From positions 1 through 64,000 of the forward strand of contig NZ_JUIW01000005.1 of assembly GCF_004151245.1 (NCBI RefSeq): 64,000 nt of DNA, written 5' to 3'. Positions 52,326-61,202 of this stretch are shown here, piece by piece (position 1 is the stretch's first letter; each line of letters opens with the position of its first letter). The notes below the pieces were generated by a model, which did no database searches, was not told the DNA's origin, and saw nothing but the letters and a program-made list of their open reading frames with translations. The DNA is from Flavobacterium beibuense. Lineage in GTDB: Bacteria > Bacteroidota > Bacteroidia > Flavobacteriales > Flavobacteriaceae. The translations under genes were made by a program, and so were the position numbers.

Positions 52326-53696
52326 TTAGCTCACTACGTTATTGGCATTATAGCCGGTATAGTGAACTTGCTTTTCGTGAAAAACAACCCCGAATTCTTC
52401 CAGTTCTTTTAATATAGGCAGGTATACTTCTTTGTTTAGAGGAAGCTGTACACCCGGCGTGGTAATATTTCCGTTAAGTATTTGCAGGGTAGCCATAGCT
52501 ACAGGCAAACCTACTGTTTTTGCCATAGCGGTATAGGTTTGGTCTTCGCCTATGCATACCATGGTAGCATCTATCTGTTTGCGCTCACCGTTAAGTTCGT
52601 AGCCAAATTTATGGTACATTACAATCATGTCCTTGTCCTCCGGGCTAAGCGTCCATTTGTCGCTTAAAATCTTTTCCAGTATCTGGGCTGGTGTGGCGTT
52701 TATAAGTCCAACAATCTTGTTGGGATTAAAAATATCAAGCTCTACCAGTTTGTCCCATTGTATATCATCCTGATCCAGCTTAAGGCTATGTCTCAGTTTA
52801 AGTTCAACCGAATCGGTAGGGTGGTAGGGAAGAAATGCATTCACAAAATCGCGGTAGCTCATGGTTTCTGAGTTTTCCATGATGTAAGAGTCATCTGTCA
52901 TTCCAAGCTGAACAAACATATTCCACGCTTTAGAGAAGCCTACCCTGCGCAGGGTTCCCCTGTATAATGTTTTTACATCATCAAGTCCGTAAACGCTTCG
53001 GTATTTTAACGAATCGCGATTGGCATAACCTTCAAAGCGTCCGTAACCTTCCACATCCATGAACTCTGTCCTGCGGAACAGTTTGTTGTAAGGGATGTAT
53101 TTATAAGTGCCTTCCTGAATAAATTTTGCCGTGCCCCCCTGTCCTGCTAAAACTACATTACGGGGGTTCCAGGTAAATTTATAGTTCCAAAGGTTGTTGT
53201 CGCTTTCCGGGGCTACAAGTCCTCCGCAAAACGATTCAAACAGTATAACCTTGCCGCCTTTGTCCCGAATTTCATCCAACACCTTCATGGCACTCATGTG
53301 GTCTATGCCCGGGTCAAGCCCAATCTCGTTCATAAAAACAAGATTGTTTGCCTTAACCTGTTCATCCAACTCCTGCATGGCAGGGCTAATGTATGACGCG
53401 GTAACAAGGTGCTTTTTATGGGTTATACAATCTTTTGCCACTTCATAGTGAAGATGTGCCGGTAACATAGATATTACTATGTCGGCTTTGCTTATCTGCG
53501 TATGTCGTTGTTCAGCATTAAAGATATCAAAAGCTATCGCCGTGGCACGCGGATGTGTGCCTGCTTTCCTTTGCGCAAGCTCTAAAGACAGGTCAGCAAT
53601 GGTAAGGTGCAGGTTCTCTGCTTCCGATTTGTTTAAAAGGTACTTAATTAATGATGATGCAGAGCGTCCTGCGCCAATTATTAATATATGCCTCAT
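52326..53696 (-). CDS. Saccharopine dehydrogenase family protein
   Basis: 456 residues. The N-terminal Rossmann fold has the dinucleotide loop GAGRSASS (8-15), and a saccharopine-dehydrogenase catalytic and C-terminal domain follows (FMNEIGLDPGIDHMSAMKVL at about 122-141, then FCGGLVAPESDNNLWNYKF). It probably oxidises saccharopine to glutamate and alpha-aminoadipate semialdehyde in lysine breakdown, using NAD(P)+. No lysine-ketoglutarate reductase gene is adjacent. An Lrp-type regulator follows downstream. Carboxynorspermidine dehydrogenase is a more distant alternative. Confidence 0.88.
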   Translation of the reverse strand: MRHILIIGAGRSASSLIKYLLNKSEAENLHLTIADLSLELAQRKAGTHPRATAIAFDIFNAEQRHTQISKADIVISMLPAHLHYEVAKDCITHKKHLVTASYISPAMQELDEQVKANNLVFMNEIGLDPGIDHMSAMKVLDEIRDKGGKVILFESFCGGLVAPESDNNLWNYKFTWNPRNVVLAGQGGTAKFIQEGTYKYIPYNKLFRRTEFMDVEGYGRFEGYANRDSLKYRSVYGLDDVKTLYRGTLRRVGFSKAWNMFVQLGMTDDSYIMENSETMSYRDFVNAFLPYHPTDSVELKLRHSLKLDQDDIQWDKLVELDIFNPNKIVGLINATPAQILEKILSDKWTLSPEDKDMIVMYHKFGYELNGERKQIDATMVCIGEDQTYTAMAKTVGLPVAMATLQILNGNITTPGVQLPLNKEVYLPILKELEEFGVVFHEKQVHYTGYNANNVVS

Positions 53697-53810
53697 TGAG
53701 TTTAGGAGTTTAATTATAACACGAAAGTAGTAATTTGTTATATTTATAAAAATTTTTTAGCGAAATAAATGCGTTAAACTTTTTAATTTTACCCATTATA
53801 AACAACACAC

Positions 53811-54197
53811 ATGGACAAAAAAACTATAGCTATTGCTGCAATACTGGGAGCTACAGGTATAATACTTGGGGCATTTGGCGCACACGGATTAAAAAAACTT
53901 ATAGAACCCGATTCTATAGCCGTATTTGAAACGGGGGTAAAATATCAAATGTATCATGCCTTATTTCTTCTTTTTATCGGCCTTATAACACGCATTTCAG
54001 ACAAGGCAAAAAAGGCCATTTTGATACTTACCGTTTTAGGGGTGTTTTTCTTCTCCGGATCGATCTATTTTTTGGCCTGTAATTCGCTTTTTGCATTCGA
54101 TTTCAAAACGATAGGATTTATCACTCCTGTTGGAGGATTGTTATTAATTAGCGCGTGGGTAGTATTATTTTTACAGATAATGAAGCAAAAGGAATAA
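53811..54197 (+). CDS. DUF423 family membrane protein
   Basis: 128 residues with four membrane helices. The family marker GAFGAHGLKKLIEPD is at about 21-35, followed by VKYQMYHALFLLFIGL. The last helix has FITPVGGLLLISAW. The YgdD/DUF423 family is conserved across bacteria without a known activity. It stands between the saccharopine dehydrogenase (divergent) and pckA, with 80 bp to the latter. Confidence 0.9.
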   Translation: MDKKTIAIAAILGATGIILGAFGAHGLKKLIEPDSIAVFETGVKYQMYHALFLLFIGLITRISDKAKKAILILTVLGVFFFSGSIYFLACNSLFAFDFKTIGFITPVGGLLLISAWVVLFLQIMKQKE

Positions 54198-54235
54198 TTT
54201 TATCCTAAATTTTTATTTTGTAAAATTTAATTTTA

Positions 54236-54243
54236 TACTTTTG
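54236..54243 (+). promoter_or_regulatory. Promoter -7 element (TACTTTTG) of pckA
   Basis: Fits TAnnTTTG, 34 bp before the ATG. TTG at 54218-54220 is 15 bp upstream, slightly short for a -33 box. Confidence 0.6.
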
Positions 54244-54277
54244 TCCCCTGAAACAATGCAACTTAATAACAAAACTT

Positions 54278-55879
54278 ATGAGTAATTTTGGCCTTTTTAC
54301 GAAAACGATTTCGTTAGAGAAAATGGGAATTAAAAATGCTAATGTAAAATATCAGTTAACTCCGGATGAGTTACATGATATTACGATAGAAAAAGGCCAG
54401 GGTGTCGAAAGTTCTACAGGTGCGCTGGCAGTTAACACCGGTGAGTTTACCGGAAGATCGCCGCAGGACCGTTTTATTGTAAGGGACAGTATAACTGAAG
54501 ATAGAGTTTGGTGGGGTAATGTAAACCTGCCTTTTGACAGCGATAAGTTTGAAAAACTTTACAACAAAGTAACGGAATACCTTAGCGGAAAAGAGGTTTT
54601 TGTAAGAGACAGCTATGTGTGTGCCGATCCTAATTACAGAATGAATGTAAGGGTGGTTACAGAGCTTCCTATGTCAAATCTTTTCTGCTACAACATGTTC
54701 CTTCGTCCTGAAGAATCAGAGCTGGAGAACTTTGCACCAGAGTGGCATGTGGTATGTGCGCCGGGCTTTATGGCAGATCCTGCTGTAGACGGTACACGTC
54801 AGCATAACTTTGCTATCCTTGACTTTACAAGAAAAATTGCCCTTATAGGCGGTACAGGTTATACCGGAGAAATGAAAAAAGGTATTTTCTCTGCACTTAA
54901 CTTTATACTTCCTGTATTTAAAGATACTTTACCAATGCACTGTAGTGCTAACGTAGGAGCCGATGGAGATACTGCTATTTTCTTTGGTCTTTCAGGTACG
55001 GGTAAAACCACTCTTTCTGCCGATCCTGCACGTAAGCTTATTGGTGACGATGAGCACGGCTGGACTAAAGAGAACACTATCTTTAATTTTGAAGGCGGTT
55101 GTTATGCTAAGGTTATTAACCTTACAGAAGAAAACGAGCCGGATATCTTCAGGTCTATCAAGAGAGGTGCAATCCTAGAGAACGTTATCTTTAAAGAAGG
55201 TACTAACGAGGTTGATTTTGAAGATATATCTATCACACCTAATACCCGTGTAAGTTACCCAATCTATCATATAGATAATATACAGCCGGATTCAATAGGC
55301 CATAATCCTAAAAACATATTCTTCCTTACTGCCGATGCGTTTGGAGTACTGCCTCCGGTTTCTAAATTAACTCCGGGTCAGGCAGCTTACCACTTCATTT
55401 CGGGTTATACTGCTAAGGTAGCCGGTACAGAAGCAGGTGTTAACGAGCCTCAGCCTAACTTCTCAGCTTGTTTTGGAGCGCCTTTCATGCCGCTTCACCC
55501 AACAAAGTATGCAGAAATGCTAAGTGCTAAAATGAAAGAAGCAGGCGTTAACGTATGGCTTATAAATACAGGCTGGACAGGCGGTGCTTATGGTACAGGT
55601 CACAGAATGAAATTAAAATATACAAGAGCCATGATTACAGCTGCCCTTAACGGCGAGCTTGATAACGTGGAGTATAAAACACATAAGGTATTTGGCTTAG
55701 CTATACCGCAAACGTGCCCTAACGTTCCGGATGAGGTTTTAAACCCAAGAACAACATGGGATGATAAGGATGCTTATGATGCTAAAGCGCATGAGCTTGC
55801 TGAATCATTCAGGAAAAACTTTGCCAAATTTGAAGAGTTTGCCAATGACGAAATCATGGCAGGTGCACCAGTGGCATAA
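54278..55879 (+). CDS. pckA: Phosphoenolpyruvate carboxykinase (ATP)
   Basis: 533 residues, normal for the ATP type. The kinase P-loop GLSGTGKTTLSAD is at 237-249. Other markers are FTGRSPQDRFIVRD near 53-66, DDEHGW (about 262-267) and the substrate loop GTGHRMKLKYTRAM. It converts oxaloacetate and ATP to PEP and CO2 in gluconeogenesis, useful for growth on amino acids. Monocistronic with a -7 element and a strong terminator. Confidence 0.97.
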   Translation: MSNFGLFTKTISLEKMGIKNANVKYQLTPDELHDITIEKGQGVESSTGALAVNTGEFTGRSPQDRFIVRDSITEDRVWWGNVNLPFDSDKFEKLYNKVTEYLSGKEVFVRDSYVCADPNYRMNVRVVTELPMSNLFCYNMFLRPEESELENFAPEWHVVCAPGFMADPAVDGTRQHNFAILDFTRKIALIGGTGYTGEMKKGIFSALNFILPVFKDTLPMHCSANVGADGDTAIFFGLSGTGKTTLSADPARKLIGDDEHGWTKENTIFNFEGGCYAKVINLTEENEPDIFRSIKRGAILENVIFKEGTNEVDFEDISITPNTRVSYPIYHIDNIQPDSIGHNPKNIFFLTADAFGVLPPVSKLTPGQAAYHFISGYTAKVAGTEAGVNEPQPNFSACFGAPFMPLHPTKYAEMLSAKMKEAGVNVWLINTGWTGGAYGTGHRMKLKYTRAMITAALNGELDNVEYKTHKVFGLAIPQTCPNVPDEVLNPRTTWDDKDAYDAKAHELAESFRKNFAKFEEFANDEIMAGAPVA

Positions 55880-55901
55880 ATCAGGAAATTTTAGAATAAT
55901 G

Positions 55902-55930
55902 AAAAAGAGCCGTTTTACGGCTCTTTTTTT
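55902..55930 (+). terminator. Terminator of pckA
   Basis: AAAAAGAGCCG / CGGCTCTTTTT with a 5-nt loop (55902-55928), followed by further T. Confidence 0.92.
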
Positions 55931-55984
55931 GTTTGAGAGGATATTTTATTGTGTTACGTATCGAAGGTAACTCTAGTTTATCAA

Positions 55985-56012
55985 TAAAAAAGCCGCTTAT
56001 ATAAGCGGCTTC
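55985..56012 (-). terminator. Terminator of DUF4271-hemD
   Basis: AAGCCGCTTAT / ATAAGCGGCTT perfect palindrome (55990-56011). On the minus strand it runs into TTTTTTATTG, about 25 bp after the hemD stop. Confidence 0.9.
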
Positions 56013-56036
56013 TGATATTGTATGTGTTTGGTTTTA

Positions 56037-56795
56037 TTATTTGGCTTTGTTGGCTTCTATAATGTACTTTTCAAGAGCCATTGTCATAGACGGTGTTCCC
56101 GGTGCAGGAGCCATAATGTCTACTCTTAAGCCTCTGTCTAAGGCTTCTTTTTGTGTTGTGCTTCCAAATACCGCAATACGTGTATTGTTTTGTTGGAAAT
56201 CAGGGAAATTCTTAAATAAAGATTTTATACCTGTTGGGCTAAAGAATGCAAGCACATCATAATAAACATCTTTAAGGTCAGAAAGGTCGCTCATTACTGT
56301 TTTGTAAAAAGTACCCGGAGTCCAGTTTACCTTTAGGCTGTCCAGTGTTTGAGGAACATCCTCGTTAAGCTGGTCTGATGAAGGTAAAAGGAATTTCTCA
56401 TCCTTATACTTTTTAATTAGCGGAGACAGATCTACAAAATCTTTCTGGCCAACATAAATTTTTCTTTTTCTGTACACCACATACTTCTGCAGGTAAAAAG
56501 CAACAGCTTCACTCTGGCAAAAATATTTCATAGTCTCAGGCACTTTATAGCGCATTTCTTCGGCTACTCTAAAAAAATGGTCAACAGAATTTTTGCTGGT
56601 AAGGATTATGGCAGTGTAATTGTTAAGGTCAATTTTTTGCGCCCTAACATCTTTTGCGCTTACACCCTCTACGTGAATAAATGGCCTAAAGTCTACTTTT
56701 ACTTTTAGTTTGTGTTGAATTTCGAAGTATGGTGAATTTTCTACTTTAGGTTCCGGCTGCGAAACCAAAATTGTTTTCACTTTCATATTTGACAT
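56037..56795 (-). CDS. hemD: Uroporphyrinogen-III synthase
   Basis: 252 residues from the ATG at 56795. The frame runs 10 codons further into the upstream gene, but MKVKTILVSQPEPK is the expected family opening. The HemD fold has two alternating alpha/beta domains with IILTSKNSVDHFFR in the first and YDVLAFFSPTGIKSLFK and IAVFGSTTQKEALDRGL in the second. It cyclises hydroxymethylbilane to uroporphyrinogen III for haem synthesis. Sequence conservation in this family is low, so the call rests on these segments. It follows DUF4271 closely. Confidence 0.85.
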   Translation of the reverse strand: MSNMKVKTILVSQPEPKVENSPYFEIQHKLKVKVDFRPFIHVEGVSAKDVRAQKIDLNNYTAIILTSKNSVDHFFRVAEEMRYKVPETMKYFCQSEAVAFYLQKYVVYRKRKIYVGQKDFVDLSPLIKKYKDEKFLLPSSDQLNEDVPQTLDSLKVNWTPGTFYKTVMSDLSDLKDVYYDVLAFFSPTGIKSLFKNFPDFQQNNTRIAVFGSTTQKEALDRGLRVDIMAPAPGTPSMTMALEKYIIEANKAK

Positions 56796-56806
56796 AGTTG
56801 TTATAT

Positions 56807-57472
56807 CTAACTTTTTGTAAACCAATAATACATGAAATAATAGGGTGCTATTTCAAGAGTGCAAAGATACAAAATAAAATAGAATAATTTGCCCACTATC
56901 AAATTTTGATATGCCTTCAGTGTAATGAGGTATGAATAAACACTTCCTGAAATAATAAGGCCTAAAATTGAGTATACTACAATGGGGTGGGGAGCACTGT
57001 TGTAAAACAGTACGGCGTTAACGGGTAGCAAAAGCATCCCAATATAAGTGCGGTAATTAACCTTTTGAAGGTTAAACTGCTCGTTAAATTCTTCTATGTT
57101 AAAGGAGGTGGCTATTATCTTTTCGGTAAGGTATTTAGAAAGGATAAAAAAGCCTAAAAAAGTAAATATCTGTACAAAGGTTACCCAGCTTGTTTTTTCG
57201 CTTTTGCCAAAGTAACTAAGCAGGAACTGTATAAAAAAAGTAAAGGATACCAACTGTACAAAAAAGAACGAAATGGTAAAGCTGTTGGTTATGTTTCCGC
57301 TGTCTTTATATATTTTGATATATTTATCAGAAATGGCAAGTCTGGAAAACTCTGTAAACCTAAGGCTGAAAACAGATCTGTTTACAGCGATAAGAACAAA
57401 GCAAAAGGTAAACAGGACGGTAGCCCAATCCCTGCTTTCAATCATTCTTTCCTGTAAAACAAATTCGTTCAT
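56807..57472 (-). CDS. DUF4271 family membrane protein
   Basis: 221 residues from the ATG at 57472 (MNEFVLQERMIESRDWATV, a family-typical start). It has about six transmembrane helices. DUF4271 is a Bacteroidota family regularly found just upstream of hemD. No role is proven; the link with haem synthesis or envelope is contextual. A minus-strand TAATTTTG element at 57479-57486 lies only 6 bp before this ATG, so the mRNA may be leaderless. Confidence 0.85.
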   Translation of the reverse strand: MNEFVLQERMIESRDWATVLFTFCFVLIAVNRSVFSLRFTEFSRLAISDKYIKIYKDSGNITNSFTISFFFVQLVSFTFFIQFLLSYFGKSEKTSWVTFVQIFTFLGFFILSKYLTEKIIATSFNIEEFNEQFNLQKVNYRTYIGMLLLPVNAVLFYNSAPHPIVVYSILGLIISGSVYSYLITLKAYQNLIVGKLFYFILYLCTLEIAPYYFMYYWFTKS

Positions 57473-57478
57473 ATCGCA

Positions 57479-57486
57479 CAAAATTA
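57479..57486 (-). promoter_or_regulatory. Promoter -7 element of DUF4271-hemD (TAATTTTG on minus strand)
   Basis: CAAAATTA on plus. It is 6 bp from the start codon, close enough for transcription to begin at or near the A of ATG. Confidence 0.5.
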
Positions 57487-57552
57487 GTGATTTTTATATT
57501 CGTTATTTTGCAGTTTTATAATTTAATTATAGTACACGCGTTAGAAATACAT

Positions 57553-57560
57553 TATTTTTG
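57553..57560 (+). promoter_or_regulatory. Promoter -7 element (TATTTTTG) of the GT2-pyrC operon
   Basis: Fits TAnnTTTG, 21 bp before the ATG at 57582. Confidence 0.6.
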
Positions 57561-57581
57561 CATTTCAAAATTCACGCGTAC

Positions 57582-58304
57582 ATGAGCGAAGGCATTGTTG
57601 TAATACCTACTTACAACGAAATTGAAAACATAGAAACAATTATCAGGGCGGTTTTTTCTCATGAAACTCCGTTTGATATATTGGTTGTAGACGATAACTC
57701 TCCCGATGGTACCGCCCAAAAAGTTAAGGAGCTTATGCAGGAGTTCCCGCAAAGGCTTTTTTTAGAGGTTAGGGCTGGCAAAGCCGGGCTGGGTACTGCC
57801 TATGTGCACGGATTTAAATGGGCCATTGCCAGAAAATATGAATATATTTTTGAAATGGATGCCGATTTTTCGCATAACCCTGCCGATTTGGTAAGGCTAC
57901 AGGAAGCCTGTAAAAAAGGAGCAGACATGGCTATTGGTTCCCGTTACAGTAAAGGGGTTAATGTAGTAAACTGGCCGTTAAGCCGTGTATTGCTTTCATA
58001 TTATGCCTCTGTATATGTAAAAATGATAACCGGCATGAAAATTCATGATGCCACTGCCGGATTTATATGCTATAAACGAAAAGTGCTGGAAAGCATAAAC
58101 CTTGACAACATTAAGTTTGTGGGGTATGCCTTTCAGATTGAAATGAAGTACAGAACCTGGTCTAACGGGTTTAATATTACGGAAGTTCCCATAATATTTA
58201 CCGACAGGACAAAAGGGGAGTCTAAAATGAGCAACGCCATTATTAAAGAGGCGATATTGGGTGTTGTTTCGCTAAGAATAAAGAAAATGCTTAACAGATT
58301 ATAA
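57582..58304 (+). CDS. Family 2 glycosyltransferase, polyprenol-phosphate mannosyltransferase-like
   Basis: 240 residues from the ATG at 57582; an earlier in-frame ATG at 57558 lies in the promoter. The GT-A fold shows the nucleotide-sugar motif VVDDNSPDGT (35-44) and the metal-binding DAD at 93-95 (FEMDADFSHNP). Another typical segment is RAGKAGLGTAYVHGFKWA. There is no C-terminal membrane domain, as in soluble Dpm1-like enzymes. It likely transfers mannose or glucose from a nucleotide to polyprenyl phosphate. It precedes pyrC by 9 bp. Confidence 0.9.
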   Translation: MSEGIVVIPTYNEIENIETIIRAVFSHETPFDILVVDDNSPDGTAQKVKELMQEFPQRLFLEVRAGKAGLGTAYVHGFKWAIARKYEYIFEMDADFSHNPADLVRLQEACKKGADMAIGSRYSKGVNVVNWPLSRVLLSYYASVYVKMITGMKIHDATAGFICYKRKVLESINLDNIKFVGYAFQIEMKYRTWSNGFNITEVPIIFTDRTKGESKMSNAIIKEAILGVVSLRIKKMLNRL

Positions 58305-58313
58305 CCGGAGAAG

Positions 58314-59657
58314 ATGAACAGGATTTTAATTAAGAACGCTAAGATTGTAAATGAAGGGTCAATATTTGAAGGCGATCTTTTAATTGAAGATAAGTATATC
58401 AAGGAAATTGCCGACAGTATAAGTGCAAAGTCTTCTGATATTAAAATTATAGATGCCGAAGGGAATTACCTTATCCCGGGGGCTATAGATGACCAGGTGC
58501 ACTTTCGTGAACCGGGTTTAACCCACAAAGGAAATATAGAAACCGAATCGCGTGCAGCTGTAGCCGGTGGTATTACCTCTTTTATAGAGCAGCCTAATAC
58601 AGTGCCTAATGCGGTTACTCAGGAGCTTCTGGAGGAGAAATACCAAAGGGCAGCCGAAACATCGTATGCCAACTATTCCTTCATGATGGGGGGTACTAAC
58701 GACAACCTTGAGGAAGTACTTAAAACAAATCCTAAAAATGTGGCGGGTATTAAGCTGTTTTTAGGTTCTTCTACGGGTAATATGCTTGTGGATAACGAAG
58801 AGGTGCTGGAAAAGATTTTCTCAAGTACGCCTATGCTTATAGCGGTACATTGCGAGGACGAGGCTACTATTCGCGAAAACCTTGAAAAATACAAAGAGGA
58901 GTTTGGTGATGATATCCCAATGAAGTACCATCCGCTTATAAGAAGCGCTGAGGCTTGTTATAAATCATCCTCAAAAGCTATAGAGCTGGCAAAGAAAACA
59001 GGAGCAAGGCTTCATATATTCCACGTTTCTACAGCTATAGAAACTGAACTGTTTACCAATAAGATTCCGCTTGAGGAGAAAAAGATAACTGCTGAGGTTT
59101 GTGTACACCACCTTTGGTTTAGTGATGCCGACTACGAAAAGAAAGGTTCGCTGATAAAATGGAATCCTGCTGTGAAAACGTCAGCAGACAGGGATGCGCT
59201 TTGGGAAGCCTTACTGGACGACAGGATTGATGTTATTGCTACCGATCACGCTCCTCACACCCTTGAAGAAAAGAAAAACCCGTACACAAGCGCACCTTCT
59301 GGTGGGCCGTTGGTGCAGCATGCAGTAGTGGCTATGTTTGAGGCTTATCATCAGGGTAAGATATCTATAGAGAAGATAGTAGAGAAAATGGCACATAATC
59401 CGGCTAAACTCTTCAAAATTGAAAAACGCGGATTTATCCGTGAGGGTTACTATGCCGATCTTGCTATTGTTAACCCGGGTATGCCGTGGAGCGTTAAGAA
59501 AGAAAACATACTTTACAAATGCGGCTGGTCTCCGTTTGAAGGGACTAACTTTAAATCGAGAATTACCCATACGTTTGTTAACGGACAGCTTGTATACAAT
59601 AATTCTAAAGTAAAAGACATTCGTTGCGGTGAGCGTTTACTTTTTGACAGAGAATAG
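58314..59657 (+). CDS. pyrC: Dihydroorotase
   Basis: 447 residues, amidohydrolase superfamily. The metal-binding segment reads DDQVHFREPGLTHKG (59-73), so the usual HxH is QxH with H63 kept. That pattern is seen in Bacteroidota dihydroorotases. GIKLFLGSSTGNM holds the probable carboxylated lysine, and IATDHAPHT the catalytic aspartate. It closes carbamoyl-aspartate to dihydroorotate in pyrimidine synthesis. It lies between the GT2 gene and the DUF4296 lipoprotein in one operon (2 bp gap). Confidence 0.94.
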   Translation: MNRILIKNAKIVNEGSIFEGDLLIEDKYIKEIADSISAKSSDIKIIDAEGNYLIPGAIDDQVHFREPGLTHKGNIETESRAAVAGGITSFIEQPNTVPNAVTQELLEEKYQRAAETSYANYSFMMGGTNDNLEEVLKTNPKNVAGIKLFLGSSTGNMLVDNEEVLEKIFSSTPMLIAVHCEDEATIRENLEKYKEEFGDDIPMKYHPLIRSAEACYKSSSKAIELAKKTGARLHIFHVSTAIETELFTNKIPLEEKKITAEVCVHHLWFSDADYEKKGSLIKWNPAVKTSADRDALWEALLDDRIDVIATDHAPHTLEEKKNPYTSAPSGGPLVQHAVVAMFEAYHQGKISIEKIVEKMAHNPAKLFKIEKRGFIREGYYADLAIVNPGMPWSVKKENILYKCGWSPFEGTNFKSRITHTFVNGQLVYNNSKVKDIRCGERLLFDRE

Positions 59658-59659
59658 AT

Positions 59660-60073
59660 ATGAAAAAGTTTACAGTTATATTATTTGCATTTGTAGTGCT
59701 GGCGGCCTGTGATAAAGGGCCTGAAAAGCCACAAAACTTTATAGAAGAAGATAAAATGGAAGATATACTTTATGACGCTGCCCTTTTACAGTCTATGAGT
59801 TCTTTTGCGCCGGGAATATTGCATGATAATGATATAACTGTAAGCGATTATCTTTATAATAAATATGATATAGACAGCCTTACATTGGTCCAGAATCATA
59901 CATATTATGCTTCTGATTTTGAAAGGTATGAAAAACTAATGAATAGGGTAACCGACAGGCTTAGGGAAGAAAAAGCAGTAGTGGATACCTTAATGCAGGC
60001 CAAACCTGAAAAAGATGAGGTAAAAGCATCTGCTCTTGTTGTTGATACTGCTAAAGTAAAAGAAAAGCTTTAG
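59660..60073 (+). CDS. DUF4296 family lipoprotein
   Basis: 137 residues. The lipobox VLAAC puts lipidation at C16. The DUF4296 region (about 25-115) starts FIEEDKMEDILYDAALLQSM and contains YLYNKYDIDSLTLVQNHTYY. It is helical, and a charged tail (VKASALVVDTAKVKEKL) follows. This family occurs after pyrC in Flavobacteriaceae; no function is known. The stop overlaps the convergent epimerase end by 4 bp. Confidence 0.9.
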   Translation: MKKFTVILFAFVVLAACDKGPEKPQNFIEEDKMEDILYDAALLQSMSSFAPGILHDNDITVSDYLYNKYDIDSLTLVQNHTYYASDFERYEKLMNRVTDRLREEKAVVDTLMQAKPEKDEVKASALVVDTAKVKEKL

Positions 60074-61074
60074 GACAACGATCTGAAATCTTTTGCAATC
60101 TGCTTTAAATGCGATTTTATATCCCTGAAATTGTAGTTAAGCGTTTCCTTAATTTTTAAATTGTCAAAATTTTGGTGCCTGTGTGCCGATTTCGCCATGG
60201 TACGCGTAAAATGCCTTGGCCTGAATAACAGTTTGGAGAAAAACCAGTCTAAACGATAGGCTACATTTGTCATAAACGGTGTGGCATATATAAACGGACG
60301 TTTTTTATACATACCATCGGCTATGGTGTTAAAAATAGACTCAAACGATATGTTTTCGGCTACAAGGGTATAGCGCTCTCCCGAAATGTCAGATTCCATT
60401 AATTGTATCATGATACTGGCAACATCTTCTGCCGCTACAGCTCCACATGTACCTTTTGAGTAAAAATACAGGCCTTTGTCAACATTTTTAAATATCTCTC
60501 CGCTTCCCTGGTTCCAGAAGCCGTATCCGAAAATAAGTCCGGGGTTAACAATCACCACTTCAAGCCCTTCCTGCCAGCCACGCCAAACTTCGGTTTCTGC
60601 TCCGTGTTTGCTTATGGCGTAATCAGAATGAAACTTTTCAGGATTCCATTCGGTTTCCTCGGTTATTATTATTTCATTGAATTTAAGATCGCCCAATGCG
60701 GCTACCGAGCTTACATGGCAAAACTTCCTTATGCCTAATGCCAGCGAAAGGTTAACCATATTAGCGGTACCTTCAATATTTACTTTGCGTAGTTTTTCTT
60801 CGTCAGCAGGGTCAAAAGAAATGTATGCGGCACAGTGGTATACTTTGTCTATTCCTGCCAGTGCCGGTTCCAGCGAGGGAACATCAAGTATATCGCCTTC
60901 TGTCCATTCTATTTTTTCAAACAACTCCTGTTTGTTGTAATGGGAAAAAAGGTGCTTCGTTTTTTTGATGGTTTCGGCCCTTCGGTATAATGCCCTTACG
61001 GGCTCGGCGCCCTGTGTAAGCTGTAATAGCAGATGTGCGCCTACTAATCCTGTTCCTCCTGTAACTAAAATCAT
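60070..61074 (-). CDS. NAD-dependent epimerase/dehydratase (extended SDR)
   Basis: 334 residues. The Rossmann loop GGTGLVGAH is at 6-14, the catalytic Tyr/Lys pair is in DYAISKHGAE (YxxxK), and SSVA lies before it. The C-terminal segment FIYATPFMTNVAYRLDWFF resembles dihydroflavonol-reductase or sterol-dehydrogenase-like SDRs rather than nucleotide-sugar epimerases. Substrate unknown. A TATATTTG element lies only 4 bp before the ATG on the minus strand, so the message may be leaderless. Confidence 0.85.
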   Translation of the reverse strand: MILVTGGTGLVGAHLLLQLTQGAEPVRALYRRAETIKKTKHLFSHYNKQELFEKIEWTEGDILDVPSLEPALAGIDKVYHCAAYISFDPADEEKLRKVNIEGTANMVNLSLALGIRKFCHVSSVAALGDLKFNEIIITEETEWNPEKFHSDYAISKHGAETEVWRGWQEGLEVVIVNPGLIFGYGFWNQGSGEIFKNVDKGLYFYSKGTCGAVAAEDVASIMIQLMESDISGERYTLVAENISFESIFNTIADGMYKKRPFIYATPFMTNVAYRLDWFFSKLLFRPRHFTRTMAKSAHRHQNFDNLKIKETLNYNFRDIKSHLKQIAKDFRSLS

Positions 61075-61078
61075 ATAA

Positions 61079-61086
61079 CAAATATA
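61079..61086 (-). promoter_or_regulatory. Promoter -7 element of the epimerase gene (TATATTTG on minus strand)
   Basis: CAAATATA on plus, ending 4 bp from the start codon. Confidence 0.5.
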
Positions 61087-61174
61087 GCTATTGATAGACG
61101 TAAAATATATTGAGGTAACTATAAATATTCACTTTTTTTAAACATAGGGGGTATGTTTTTATCTCCGTACATTG

Positions 61175-61182
61175 TATTTTTG
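61175..61182 (+). promoter_or_regulatory. Promoter -7 element (TATTTTTG) of tyrS
   Basis: Fits TAnnTTTG, 20 bp before the ATG at 61203. Confidence 0.6.
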
Positions 61183-61202
61183 CACTTCACTAAATTTTTG
61201 AT

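Noticed and set aside
53811..54243. Riboswitch or leader RNA before pckA
   Set aside because: The gap is short and AT-rich with no stable fold by eye; a plain -7 element explains it.
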